Shown in pieces: positions 7,218-16,892 of a stretch of 64,000 bases of DNA; positions within the stretch are counted from its first letter, which is position 1, and every line of letters begins with the position of its first letter. A model generated the notes under the pieces. That model was not told the origin of the DNA and searched no databases. It saw nothing but the letters and a program-made list of their open reading frames with translations. The stretch covers positions 16,736 to 80,735 of the forward strand of contig JAFRHH010000033.1 of the NCBI GenBank assembly GCA_017433405.1, in the 5' to 3' direction. The stretch comes from Clostridia bacterium (GTDB lineage: Bacteria; Bacillota; Clostridia; Christensenellales; Aristaeellaceae). A program made the position numbers and the translations under genes.

Positions 7218-9287
7218 TCACTCCTTACATTTCTTCATTCCCAGGGTCGTATGCACAATCACCTTATCCAGCAGAAGCAGCACCGCCGGCAGAAGCAGCA
7301 GCACCACCGCCACCGACCACAGCGCGCCTCGGGCCATCAGGCGGCACATGGAGGAAATAATGTCCACGTTGGAATACAGCCCGACGCCGTAGGTCGCGGC
7401 GAAGAAGCCGAGGCCGCTGACCAGGATCGACCGGGCCGAGGAGGCCACGGCCTTTTCCACCGCCGGCCGCGGCGCCAGCCCCGCCACCCGGTTCTGCTTC
7501 CACCGGGTCGTCAGCAGGATCGCGTAGTCCACCGTCGCGCCCAGCTGAATCGTTGAAATCAGGATTGGCCCGACAAAGGGCAGCGTCGTTCCCGTGAAAT
7601 ACGGAATGCTCAGGTTCGCGGCGATGGCCAGCTCGATGACGGCCACCAGCAGCACCGGCAGCGTAAGGGAGCGCTGCACCAGCAGGATGATCAGGAAGAT
7701 GGCCGCCATGGAGATCATCGTGACCACGGTGAAATCCCGGTCCGTGCAGGCGATCAGATCCTTCGTGCAGGGCGCCTCGCCGATCAGCATGCCGCCCCGG
7801 TCATATTTCTTCAGGATCCCGTTCAGGGCATCGATCTGGGCATTGACCTCGTCGGAAGAGATCACATAGGCGCTGTTGACCAGCATCAGCCGATAGCGGT
7901 CGCTCTTCACGGCGCCTGTCACCTCCGGCGGCAGGATGCTCTCCGGAATGCCTGCCCCCAGCAGGGAGTCGATCCCGACGACGTCCTTGACGCCGTCCAC
8001 CTGCTCCATCTCCCGCGTCATGGCCAGCACCTGTCCCCGGGACACACCGCTGTCCACCAGCAGCAGGTGGGTGGTCGACATATCGAAGGTTTCCTCCAGT
8101 TTCCGGTTCGCCTGCACGGAAGGCAGATCCCGGGGCATCACCCGGCTCATATCGTAATAGACGCCGATATGGCTGTAGCCGTAGAAAGCGGGCACCGCCA
8201 GCACCACCAGCGCCACGCACAGCGCTCCGTAATGCTTCACCACGAACCGGCCGATCCCGGAAACATCCGGCAGCAGCGGCCGGTGGGAGGTCTTCGCGAT
8301 GGCCCTGTCCAGCACCCGGATCACGCAGGGCAGCAGCACCAGCGTGCCCAGCAGCCCCAGTACGACGCCCTTGCTCATGACGATACCCAGATCCCGGCCC
8401 AGGGTGAAGCTCATGAAGCAGATGCTGATGAAGCCGGCGATGGTGGTCAGGCTCGACCCCAGAATCGAGGAGAAGGTCAGGCGAATCGCCTCCGCCATCG
8501 CCTCGTCCGCGTCCGGCTTCAGGCTCTTCTGCTCCTGATAGCTGTGCCAGAGGAAAATGGAATAGTCGAGAGTGACGCCCAGCTGCAGCACCGCGGCCAC
8601 CGCCTTGGTGATGTAGCTGATCTCGCCGAGGAAGTAGTTGGTGCCCATGTTCCACAGGATGCTGACCCCGATGCAGCACAGGAAGATCAGCGGCAGCAGG
8701 AAGGAATCCATCGTCACCATCAGGACGACGGCGCACAGGGCTACCGCGATGCCGACATAGATCGCCTCCTGCTCCTCCACCAGCTTCTTGGTATCCGTGA
8801 CCACGGCGGACAGCCCGGAGACGAAGCACTTCTCCCCGGCGGTCTTCCGGACCGCGTCGATGGCCTCCATGGTCTCCTCCGAGGAGGAACCCTCGTCAAA
8901 GAACACCGCCGTCAGCATGCAGTCCCCACGGCTGAACCGGGAACGGATCTCCTCCGGCAGAATCTCCGCGGGCACGGCGCCTTCCGTCGCGGAAGCCCAG
9001 CCGAGGACGGAATCCACATGGGGAATCTGCTTCAGCGCGTTTTCCATCTCCCGCTGCTGCGAGGTCGTCAGTCCCTCGGTCACCAGCAGGGAGAAAGCCC
9101 CCTTCCCGAAATCCTTCAGCAGGATCTCCTGGCCCCGGACCGTCTCCAGATCCTGGGGCAGATAGTACAGCAGATCGTATTTGGTCTTCGTCGCCGCCAT
9201 TCCCAGTACAGAGGGAACCAGCAGCGCCAGACAGATCAGGATGACCAGCACCCGGTGCCGGATCATCCACAGGGTAACTCCTTTCAC
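7218..9287 (-). CDS. MMPL/RND-family exporter
   Basis: A 689-residue polytopic membrane protein of the MMPL (RND) superfamily, driving proton-dependent export of lipids or hydrophobic compounds. One TM helix (~10-32), a large external loop and five more helices are repeated twice, as in the family. Conserved segments are GVTLDYSIFLWHSY in the first half and GATVDYAILLTTRW in the second; the Asp-Tyr pairs fit the proton-relay site. GTG at 9287 is taken as start. ATG at 9266 has a better-placed AAAGGAG and is a fair alternative. It sits divergent to a TetR gene, with a promoter and palindrome in between, suggesting inducible efflux. Confidence 0.92.
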   Translation of the reverse strand: MKGVTLWMIRHRVLVILICLALLVPSVLGMAATKTKYDLLYYLPQDLETVRGQEILLKDFGKGAFSLLVTEGLTTSQQREMENALKQIPHVDSVLGWASATEGAVPAEILPEEIRSRFSRGDCMLTAVFFDEGSSSEETMEAIDAVRKTAGEKCFVSGLSAVVTDTKKLVEEQEAIYVGIAVALCAVVLMVTMDSFLLPLIFLCCIGVSILWNMGTNYFLGEISYITKAVAAVLQLGVTLDYSIFLWHSYQEQKSLKPDADEAMAEAIRLTFSSILGSSLTTIAGFISICFMSFTLGRDLGIVMSKGVVLGLLGTLVLLPCVIRVLDRAIAKTSHRPLLPDVSGIGRFVVKHYGALCVALVVLAVPAFYGYSHIGVYYDMSRVMPRDLPSVQANRKLEETFDMSTTHLLLVDSGVSRGQVLAMTREMEQVDGVKDVVGIDSLLGAGIPESILPPEVTGAVKSDRYRLMLVNSAYVISSDEVNAQIDALNGILKKYDRGGMLIGEAPCTKDLIACTDRDFTVVTMISMAAIFLIILLVQRSLTLPVLLVAVIELAIAANLSIPYFTGTTLPFVGPILISTIQLGATVDYAILLTTRWKQNRVAGLAPRPAVEKAVASSARSILVSGLGFFAATYGVGLYSNVDIISSMCRLMARGALWSVAVVLLLLPAVLLLLDKVIVHTTLGMKKCKE

Positions 9288-9404
9288 GTCCCTTGCCTCC
9301 TTGATTCCACGTTGTTGAACATCCAGCCTTCCCAGGCTGATCCAGTGTCAGCCGCGCGGATGGCAGGGCGCAGGGCGCCGCCGCCTTCACTTTGCTGAAC
9401 ACTG

Positions 9405-9456
9405 TGTTGACAAACTCAACAGTGCGAATTATAATCATACCTGTGATCAAAATCAA
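9405..9456 (-). promoter_or_regulatory. Promoter and palindromic TetR-type operator for the MMPL operon
   Basis: On the minus strand, TTGATT (9451-9456) and TATAAT (9428-9433) are 17 bp apart. Just downstream, TGTTGA-N5-TCAACA (9405-9421) is a perfect inverted repeat where a repressor would block elongation. Further GTTGA/TCAAC words occur towards the divergent tetR gene (9463-9500). The 372-bp gap 9288-9659 otherwise holds no gene I can see. Confidence 0.7.
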
Positions 9457-9659
9457 TGATCAATGTTGACGACATTCGTCGGTTATTCAACGCGGCTTTG
9501 ATCGTAAAACGGTTATTGAACAGATCGCGCGAAACTGTTGATGACTTCGCCAGGGCTGGTCGGACGGGAGCAGGCCGGGCGAAAGCCGGAAGACGCGGGA
9601 GCGTCCGCCGGAACAGACGGCACCGCTGAAACAGCCGGGAAGAGGAATGCGGTGAAACC

Positions 9660-10391
9660 ATGAAGGCGGCAGGAAGGGCGGAAAAGATGAAAACGGCAAA
9701 AAGGCCGGAGGCGGTGGAGACCATGGAAGCAGAAGAAAAGGCTGGTTTCCCGGATACGGCGGAAAAGCCTGTCAGGGCGGATACAGCGGAAAAGCCTGTC
9801 AGGGCGGAAACCGGGCGGAAGGAGGACCGCCGGGTGCGGCGGACGAAAAAGCTCCTGAACCAGGCGCTGACGGAGCTCCTCGAGCGCAAGCAGATTCAGG
9901 AGATTACCGTAAAGGAGCTGACGGATCTGGCGGATATGAACCGGGGCACCTTCTATTTATATTACCGGGATATCTACGACATGCTGGAAAAGACGGAGGA
10001 CAGCCTGTTCGACGCCCTGAACGCCATTCTCTCCCAGCATGAAAACGAAGGCATCCATACCAGCGTACGGCCGATCCTGCTGGATCTGTTCCGGTTCGTT
10101 GAGGAAAATCAGGAGATGTGCCGGGTGCTTTTGAGCCCCAACGGGGATATGAATTTTCTGCACCGGCTCAACGAGGTCATCCGGGAAAAATGCCGCCGCT
10201 TCTGGCCGAACCTTCAGGGGGAGCGGGAGGAGGCGGACTATGACTATCATTACAGCTTCGCCGTCTTCGGCTACGCCGGCCTGGTCCGGGCCTGGGTCAG
10301 CCGCGGCTGCCCGGAAAGCGCCGAGTCCATGGCGAGCCTCGCTGCGGACATCACCTTCCACGGCGTCCTCCCCCGTGCGGAGCGCGGCTGA
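9660..10391 (+). CDS. TetR/AcrR-family regulator with tandem-repeat N-terminal extension
   Basis: Likely repressor of the divergent MMPL operon. The DNA-binding HTH lies at residues ~57-105 ([38 protein letters not shown]) and the rest resembles the TetR_C_8 ligand domain. The HTH normally begins within 10-15 residues of the start, but here ~50 charged residues precede it, including two copies of DTAEKPVRA from a 27-bp tandem duplication (9753-9806). No start has a strong ribosome site. ATG 9660 is the first, and ATG 9687 and 9723 are alternatives. Confidence 0.85.
   Translation: MKAAGRAEKMKTAKRPEAVETMEAEEKAGFPDTAEKPVRADTAEKPVRAETGRKEDRRVRRTKKLLNQALTELLERKQIQEITVKELTDLADMNRGTFYLYYRDIYDMLEKTEDSLFDALNAILSQHENEGIHTSVRPILLDLFRFVEENQEMCRVLLSPNGDMNFLHRLNEVIREKCRRFWPNLQGEREEADYDYHYSFAVFGYAGLVRAWVSRGCPESAESMASLAADITFHGVLPRAERG
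9753..9806 (+). repeat. 27-bp tandem duplication inside the tetR gene
   Basis: Two adjacent 27-bp units, 9753-9779 and 9780-9806, differ at one base and keep the reading frame (DTAEKPVRA twice). Confidence 0.9.
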
Positions 10392-10457
10392 GCCGCTTCC
10401 CCGCGGCGATTATACTCGCGAACGGAATGGATTGCCAAATCAGAGGATAAACTTTCC

Positions 10458-10486
10458 TTGCCAAATCGGCTTTCTCATTGTAAACT
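10458..10486 (+). promoter_or_regulatory. Predicted uxuA promoter with direct repeat
   Basis: TTGCCA (10458-10463), 17 bp, TAAACT (10481-10486). The -35 lies in TTGCCAAATC, and the same ten bases occur at 10432-10441, 26 bp upstream. This could be a regulator's direct-repeat site. Confidence 0.55.
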
Positions 10487-10524
10487 GTTGCCAGACAGCA
10501 AAAAGAAAAGGAGGATCCTCCCCT

Positions 10525-11592
10525 ATGAAAATGACCTTCCGCTGGTATGGCAGCCAGATTGATCCGATTCCCCTGAAATACGTCAAGCAGATTCCGGGTA
10601 TGACCGGGCTGATGGGCCTTTTGGACAAGCCCGCCGGCGTGGACTGGCCGGAGGAGGAGTTCGCCGCCCTGAAAAAGGAAGTCAACGAAGCCGGGCTGGA
10701 GATCGAAGTCATCGAGTCCGTTAACGTCCATGAGGATATCAAGATGGGCCTCCCCTCCCGGGAGGAGTATATCGCCAACTATATCTCCACGATCCGGATG
10801 CTGGCCCGTCATGGCGTAAAGGTGATCATCTATAACTTCATGCCCGTCTTCGACTGGCTGCGGACGGATCTCGCCCGGGTGATCCCCGAGGACGGCAGCA
10901 ACAGCCTGTATTTCGACGAGAAGGATCTCGGGGAAATGGGCCCGCTGGAAATCGTCCGGAAAACCGCGGAGGACAGCAAAGGCTTCACCCTGCCCGGCTG
11001 GGAGCCGGAGCGCCTGGCCCTGCTGGAGACGACGCTGAAGCAGTATGAAAGCATCGGGCCGGACGATCTGCGGAAGAATTTCAAATATTTCCTGGACGCG
11101 GTGATTCCCGTCTGCGAGGAGGTCGGCGTCCGCATGGCCTGCCATCCGGACGATCCCGCCTGGCCGATCTTCGGTCTGCCCCGGATCACCCACTCCCAGG
11201 CCGATTTCGATATCATGGTAAAGCTGCATGACAGCCCCGCCAATACGCTCTGTCTGTGCACCGGTTCCCTGGGCAGCAATCCCGACAACGATATCCCCGC
11301 GATTATCCGACATTTCGGAAAGATGGACCGGATCGGCGCCATGCACGTGCGGAACGTCAAATATCTGGGCTATCATCATTTCCGGGAGGCGGCCCACCTG
11401 TCCAGCACCGGCGACCTGGATCTCTATGAAATCATGAAGGCCATCCACGAAACCTGCCCGGATACCTATATCCGGCCGGATCATGGCCGCATGATCTGGG
11501 ACGAGCAGGGCCGGCCGGGCTACGGCCTGTATGACCGGGCCCTGGGTGCCGCCTATCTCAACGGCCTCTGGGAAGCCATCTGCAAAGCCTAA
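10525..11592 (+). CDS. uxuA: Mannonate dehydratase
   Basis: Dehydrates D-mannonate to 2-keto-3-deoxygluconate in hexuronate (glucuronate) breakdown; a cytoplasmic TIM-barrel metalloenzyme. The protein begins [19 protein letters not shown], as UxuA does. Family segments include [34 protein letters not shown] and the HVRN and RPDHGR metal/substrate regions. Its 355 residues match Gram-positive UxuA. The reading frame is open far upstream, but ATG 10525 has GAGGA-type ribosome binding sequence and the family N-terminus. No uxaC, kdgK or kdgA is adjacent. Confidence 0.95.
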   Translation: MKMTFRWYGSQIDPIPLKYVKQIPGMTGLMGLLDKPAGVDWPEEEFAALKKEVNEAGLEIEVIESVNVHEDIKMGLPSREEYIANYISTIRMLARHGVKVIIYNFMPVFDWLRTDLARVIPEDGSNSLYFDEKDLGEMGPLEIVRKTAEDSKGFTLPGWEPERLALLETTLKQYESIGPDDLRKNFKYFLDAVIPVCEEVGVRMACHPDDPAWPIFGLPRITHSQADFDIMVKLHDSPANTLCLCTGSLGSNPDNDIPAIIRHFGKMDRIGAMHVRNVKYLGYHHFREAAHLSSTGDLDLYEIMKAIHETCPDTYIRPDHGRMIWDEQGRPGYGLYDRALGAAYLNGLWEAICKA

Positions 11593-11725
11593 AGACAGGG
11601 GGACGTATCTTTTGTCTTGCAAGACAGGGGGACGTATCTACTGTCTTCTCGTGTATGTGCTGGACGAGCGTTGCCAAGGCCCCTGCGTCCGGAAACGATA
11701 GCGGAAGACAGGGAGACGTATCTAG
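11592..11725 (+). repeat. REP-like repeats GACAGGGGGACGTATC, left flank of the ribU cassette
   Basis: Two hairpin-forming copies, AAGACA...TGTCTT at 11592-11618 and AAGACAG...CTGTCTT at 11621-11647, each contain GACAGGGGGACGTATC. A third partial copy (GACAGGGAGACGTATC) is at 11707-11722. Inverted copies lie at 12839-12881 and others at 30025-30067. The form resembles REP sequences mobilised by RAYT (Y1) transposases. No transposase is in the window. Confidence 0.8.
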
Positions 11726-11865
11726 TAGGACGGTTCCAGCGAACCAATTCCCGGAAAAATAAAGCACTTCTGACGAAAGCAACCGTAATCTGTATACTAC
11801 CCGCAATGAAAACAGTTACGCAGACGAAAGTGCTTGCAACGGCGAAAAAAATGGTTGCGCCACTA

Positions 11866-11894
11866 TTGACTGGAACAACCCCCACGACTATAAT
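11866..11894 (+). promoter_or_regulatory. Predicted promoter of the FMN-riboswitch/ribU transcript
   Basis: TTGACT (11866-11871), a 17-bp spacer and TATAAT (11889-11894). Transcription would start near 11901, about 25 nt before the riboswitch. Confidence 0.85.
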
Positions 11895-11926
11895 ATCCGC
11901 GTAACGAACGCGAATCACTGAAAGCT

Positions 11927-12045
11927 TCTTCGGGGTTGGGTGCAATTCCCTACCGGCGGTACAGCCCGCGAACCGGCCTTCCGGCCGGCCGATTCGGTGA
12001 AATTCCGAAGCCGACAGTCACAGTCTGGATGAGAGAAGAAACGGT
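11927..12045 (+). promoter_or_regulatory. FMN riboswitch (RFN element)
   Basis: Contains the conserved RFN words in order: CGGGGTTGGGTG, CCCTACCGGCGG, AGCCCGCGA, a GGCC/GGCC variable stem, CGATTCGGTGAAATTCCG, CCGACAGTCACAGTCTGGATG and GAGAAG. It senses flavin mononucleotide and lies directly upstream of the riboflavin transporter gene ribU. Confidence 0.96.
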
Positions 12046-12081
12046 CAGAGCGATATGCCGGTTTTTTCCCGGCCGCCCTCC

Positions 12082-12112
12082 CGCCCCTGAAAGCGAAGCA
12101 GCTTCAGGGGCG
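12082..12112 (+). promoter_or_regulatory. Expression-platform hairpin before ribU
   Basis: Stem CGCCCCTGAA/TTCAGGGGCG with an 11-nt loop lies between the aptamer and the ribU ribosome site (AAAGGAGG, 12123-12130). Only GTGTCATTT follows it, not a U-run, so its class (terminator or translation control) is unclear. Confidence 0.6.
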
Positions 12113-12137
12113 CGTGTCATTTAAAGGAGGGAAAACC

Positions 12138-12737
12138 ATGAACAAAACCGAAACCCATCCCCATCGGATCCTCACAGTCGGAAACATGACCCGGATCGCC
12201 GTATTGACGGCCGCCGCCTGTATTTTGGACCTGATCCAGATCCCCATCGTCGCCTTCTACAAGCTGGACTTTGGCAACGTGCCGGTGCTGCTGGGAACCT
12301 TTTCCATGGGCACGGTGCCCGGGATCATTATCCTGGCGCTAAAATGCCTCATCGGCCTGATCCATACCTCCAGCATGGGCATCGGCAAGCTGGCGGACTT
12401 CATTATGAGCGCGGCGCTGATCATCCCTGCCGGCCTCCTGTATCATCGGAACAAAACGCGGAAGACCGCCGTCTGGGGCATGCTGACCGGCACCCTGTGC
12501 ATGACCGTCGTCGGCGTTCTGGTCAACCTCTGGATCCTGATTCCCTTCTATATGACCGCCTTCCACATGGACATGCAGGGCATCCTGAACTACGCCGGGG
12601 TCGCCGGCGTGGACGCCCAGTGGAAGCTGCTGCTGATGATCACGGGGCCGTTCAACCTGCTCAAAGGCCTGCTGCTGAGCCTGGTCACCGGCCTGATCTA
12701 CAAGCCTCTCAGCCCTCTGCTCCATCAGAAGCTGTAA
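12138..12737 (+). CDS. ribU: Riboflavin transporter RibU (ECF S component)
   Basis: Membrane S component that binds riboflavin for an ECF transporter. Five to six hydrophobic helices are visible. Conserved RibU features include the KLDFGNVPVLLGTFSMGTVPG region after helix 1 and the GP.N..KG..L..V...IY.PL ending. ATG 12138 follows AAAGGAGG at ideal spacing. An in-frame ATG at 12114 falls at the 3' edge of the expression hairpin and is unlikely. The gene is commanded by the FMN riboswitch immediately upstream, and its 199 residues fit the family. Confidence 0.93.
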   Translation: MNKTETHPHRILTVGNMTRIAVLTAAACILDLIQIPIVAFYKLDFGNVPVLLGTFSMGTVPGIIILALKCLIGLIHTSSMGIGKLADFIMSAALIIPAGLLYHRNKTRKTAVWGMLTGTLCMTVVGVLVNLWILIPFYMTAFHMDMQGILNYAGVAGVDAQWKLLLMITGPFNLLKGLLLSLVTGLIYKPLSPLLHQKL

Positions 12738-12763
12738 ATCGGAGATCAGAAGCGCTACAAAAA

Positions 12764-12790
12764 ACAGTCCTCATGCTCAACGAGGACTGT
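12764..12790. terminator. Hairpin after ribU
   Basis: Arms ACAGTCCTC (12764-12772) and GAGGACTGT (12782-12790). The T-run flanks it only on the minus strand (TTTTTT), so it may mainly protect ribU from antisense readthrough. Confidence 0.5.
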
Positions 12791-12838
12791 TCGGTGATCA
12801 GCTTCGCGCTTTCTGGCGCGCTTTCATTCAAATAAGAA

Positions 12839-12881
12839 AAGACAGAAGATACGTCCCCCTGTCTTCCCCCCCTGTCTTCCC
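12839..12881 (-). repeat. REP-like repeat, right flank of the ribU cassette (inverted relative to left flank)
   Basis: AAGACAG...ATACGTCCCCCTGTCTT (12839-12865), then an extra CCCCCTGTCTTCCCC. It is the inverse of the copies at 11592-11725, so promoter, riboswitch and ribU lie between inverted repeats. Confidence 0.8.
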
Positions 12882-12886
12882 CCGCG

Positions 12887-12945
12887 AAAAAAGGCTGCAG
12901 AGCTGAAAGAAGATCTCTTCCAGGCTCCGCAGCCTTTTTATTTTT
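12887..12945. terminator. Bidirectional terminator between ribU and the small ORF
   Basis: AAAAAAGGCTGC pairs with GCAGCCTTTTT around a partly paired loop, followed on the plus strand by TTTTTATTTTT. The A-run on the other side gives a T-run for minus-strand transcripts. Confidence 0.85.
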
Positions 12946-12954
12946 CCGACCGGC

Positions 12955-13182
12955 TTACTTCTCCTGCCAGGTCTTCACCTTGTCGGCCGCCATCCGCTTG
13001 ATCGTCTCTTCCGGATAGGGGGACTCGCTGCCGCCGAAGCAGTACAGGAAATACTTCCCGCCCTCGGTCTTGTACAGGGTTTCCTCGTATCCCTTGGGAT
13101 CACCGAATACACCAAACACCTTCTTCTGGAGCAGTTCGGAAGCATCGGTATCGTAATCTACCTTGCAGATCGTCTTCTTCAT
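12955..13182 (-). CDS. Small conserved-looking protein of unknown function (75 aa)
   Basis: I cannot name a function. The protein is soluble, with no signal peptide, starting MKKTICKVDYDT. It contains a GDPKGYEETLYKTEGGKYFLY segment with the look of a small beta-sheet and a helical end (PEETIKRMAADKVKTW). It resembles small uncharacterised proteins I associate with gut Firmicutes, but this cannot be verified here. ATG 13182 is chosen over the longer frame because GGAAGAAAGG lies just upstream and the extra residues look untranslated. It stands alone, ending at a bidirectional terminator. Confidence 0.7.
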   Translation of the reverse strand: MKKTICKVDYDTDASELLQKKVFGVFGDPKGYEETLYKTEGGKYFLYCFGGSESPYPEETIKRMAADKVKTWQEK

Positions 13183-13313
13183 GCCTTTCTTCCTTTCGCG
13201 CTCACAGCGCCTCTTCATATTCCCGTGCCCTTTGCACACTTGCTATTATATCATAGGTTTTTTTAGGATACAATAGCCTTCCATGGTGAAAAATCAACCA
13301 TATGGAGCAATTT

Positions 13314-13392
13314 AAGGCCCTGCGAAGCGGTTTTTTCTATTCGAAGCCCCCACATCAGGCCCCGCGAAGCGTTTCCCCATTCGGAGCCCTAC
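13314..13392. repeat. Imperfect ~37-bp direct repeat beside the TM1266-family gene
   Basis: AGGCCCTGCGAAGCGG...ATTCGAAGCCC (13314-13352) is followed by AGGCCCCGCGAAGCG...ATTCGGAGCCC (13356-13392). Each unit has TTCG words that can pair. The second copy reaches the stop codon of the following minus-strand gene. Confidence 0.75.
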
Positions 13393-13634
13393 ACCCGGGC
13401 GTAGGCCGCCTTCGCGGTCACGCCCCCGATCCGGCCAAGGGCCCCGGTCAGGGCGTTGATCACGTCCCCCGGGGCATCCATGGCCACGCAGATCAGGCTG
13501 ACCCGCTTCGCCCGGTAGGGAATCCCCATCCGGCCGATGATATGGTTCGCGTAGGCGTGGAGCAGCTCATTGACCCGGCTAACCGCGTCCTCATCCTCGA
13601 CGATGACGCTGATCACCGCCACCCGCGTTTCCAT
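13389..13634 (-). CDS. TM1266-family putative hydrogenase-system regulator
   Basis: An 81-residue ACT/ferredoxin-like single-domain protein. The sequence METRVAVISVIVEDEDAV..VNELLHAYANHIIGRMGIPYR, then VAMDAPGDVINALTGALGRIGGV, matches the TM1266 family annotated as iron-only hydrogenase system putative regulator, usually beside hydE, hydF and hydG. None of these maturation genes is in the window; instead it follows gdhA with only a four-base gap and is probably co-transcribed with it. The biochemical role of the family is not established. Confidence 0.85.
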   Translation of the reverse strand: METRVAVISVIVEDEDAVSRVNELLHAYANHIIGRMGIPYRAKRVSLICVAMDAPGDVINALTGALGRIGGVTAKAAYARV

Positions 13635-13638
13635 GGGC

Positions 13639-15072
<1,434 letters not shown>

Positions 15073-15098
15073 CTACCCGGGTGGCTTTTCCTTGTCAA

Positions 15099-16892
15099 TC
15101 AGGGGGATTGGATTTCTTCTGTATTTTCCCCGCCTCCGTTTTCCCCGTCCATAAAGTCCACCCGGATCCGGATCCATTTTTCCAGATAGCGCAGGGCGCT
15201 GTCGAAGTTCGTCCCGGCGGCCGCCGCGGCCTCGGTGGCGGCGCCCCACCGCTCGAAGTTCATGCCCGCGGAATCCCGGATTTCCTCCGCGTATTCCGCC
15301 AGGCTTTTGAGCGCGCGGCCCCCGCCGTCCGCCGTCTCCCCGAGGAGGATCGCCATGGCCGGCCGGAACCGCTGCTGCCAGAGCAGCCCCGTCTCCCGCC
15401 GGAAGGCCTCCTGCCCGTACAGAACCCAGTACAGGTTTCCCGGCCGCCGGCTCTGGGTGGTCATGTAGTTTCCCCGGGGTTCAAACCCCCGGGAGGTCAT
15501 ATTGCCGAAGGCGAGATCGTAATCCCAGGCCGGCCCGGCGTAGATCAGCGGATCGACGGCGTCCGAATCCTTGTAGAAATACTGGCTGCCGCCGAGAAAA
15601 TCAAAATTCTTGCACCATTCCTCCAGCAGGAACTTCAGCGCGAAGGATTCCGCATCCAGGTATTCCTGCCATCCCTTCCCGGTTTCGGGATGGATCCCGT
15701 CCTTCGCCAGCAGGGCCCCCATGGCCTCGTCCACCCGCTCCGCGAGATACTGAACCTCCCGCAGGCTCGGGCAGGTGGGCTCGATAATCCGGACGCAGAG
15801 CCGCCCCTGCGTCTGAAAGCCGGGCTTCGCGGTATTCCCGTACCGGTGATCCTTTTCAATCTTCGCGATATAGCCGCCCGTCACGTCCTCGGGATCCGCT
15901 GGCAGCTCGTATCCCCGGATCTCCGCCAGGTTTCCCCAGGCCTTTCTGAACCGGGGATAGGAGGCGGGATCCGCCGAAAGCAGCGCCTCGTTTTCCTCCT
16001 CCAGGTCCCGGATGCTGACCCGGTTCTTCTTGATCTGAACCTTCTCCGTCAGCAGGTACAGCCCCTGGTAATCCCCGTTGATCCAAAGATCCGCCTGGGC
16101 GCATCTGACGGCGCAGGGAAGGCCGATCTCCCGGGCGGTATCCAGGGCAATCTGGTTCCGCAGGAGGCTCAGATCCGTATAGTTGGCCAGCAGCACCCAG
16201 GTCTTGCCCCCGGGCAGGCCGGCGGGGCCGATCTTCTCCGGTACCTTCAGCTCGAAGGGCTTTTTCTGGTAGGCGAAGGTGCTGTTTCCCCGGCCCCGGA
16301 AGAGGCTGATGCTCCCCCGGTAGCCAAGGCTCCCGTCCGCCTCCCGGACGGTCAGCTGCCCCGCGTCGATCTTCTCCTCCTGGCTTCGCCGCACGGCGGA
16401 AAGCCGCTCCGGGTCCACCGTCAGAAACAGCGCCGGCAGCGGCGATCCCCGTCGGATCACCATCGTGGCGATGCTTCTTCCCTGCCCGTCCCGGATCAGG
16501 GTCTTGCGGTTCAGAAACGCGGTCAGATCCGCCGCTTCCCCCGGCCGGACCTCCGTCCGCTCCTCGCCGAGAAGCAGCACCTCCTGCCCCGGCATCTCAA
16601 GGCTCACCGCCCGAAGATCCCACACCCCCGGCGCGAACAGCGTCTGCACCGAGCCCCGCAGCCGGCTCCGCACGGCCTCCGGCGATCCGTCAGCCGTCAG
16701 GATCAGCGTCCGGTCCGCCTCCGCCCGGGCGCTCCCCCAAAGGCCGGCCAGCCCCTCCGGAAGCCACGAAACCGGCAGGATCCCCGCCGCCAGGAGCAGG
16801 CCCGCCGCCAGCAGGACGCCCGCCGCCAGGCCCCGTCCTCTCCGCAGAATCCCGTCTTCGGCCCGGCGCGCCCGAGGCGCCCGTCCCCTCAC
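15099..16892 (-). CDS. CotH-family protein kinase, membrane-anchored
   Basis: A 597-residue protein whose Ala/Leu-rich helix (residues ~22-45) would anchor or export it. CotH proteins are atypical kinases; Bacillus CotH phosphorylates spore-coat proteins. Family motifs are RGRGNSTF (~215), the Lys region KKPFELKV, LLANYTD..LLRN and the metal-binding GPAWDYDLAFGN. Residues ~55-170 precede the kinase fold and contain no domain I recognise. It begins with GTG overlapping the stop of the ABC ATPase (GTGA), so it is translationally coupled to an amino-acid transporter, an unusual setting. No spore-coat genes are nearby. Confidence 0.85.
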   Translation of the reverse strand: MRGRAPRARRAEDGILRRGRGLAAGVLLAAGLLLAAGILPVSWLPEGLAGLWGSARAEADRTLILTADGSPEAVRSRLRGSVQTLFAPGVWDLRAVSLEMPGQEVLLLGEERTEVRPGEAADLTAFLNRKTLIRDGQGRSIATMVIRRGSPLPALFLTVDPERLSAVRRSQEEKIDAGQLTVREADGSLGYRGSISLFRGRGNSTFAYQKKPFELKVPEKIGPAGLPGGKTWVLLANYTDLSLLRNQIALDTAREIGLPCAVRCAQADLWINGDYQGLYLLTEKVQIKKNRVSIRDLEEENEALLSADPASYPRFRKAWGNLAEIRGYELPADPEDVTGGYIAKIEKDHRYGNTAKPGFQTQGRLCVRIIEPTCPSLREVQYLAERVDEAMGALLAKDGIHPETGKGWQEYLDAESFALKFLLEEWCKNFDFLGGSQYFYKDSDAVDPLIYAGPAWDYDLAFGNMTSRGFEPRGNYMTTQSRRPGNLYWVLYGQEAFRRETGLLWQQRFRPAMAILLGETADGGGRALKSLAEYAEEIRDSAGMNFERWGAATEAAAAAGTNFDSALRYLEKWIRIRVDFMDGENGGGENTEEIQSP

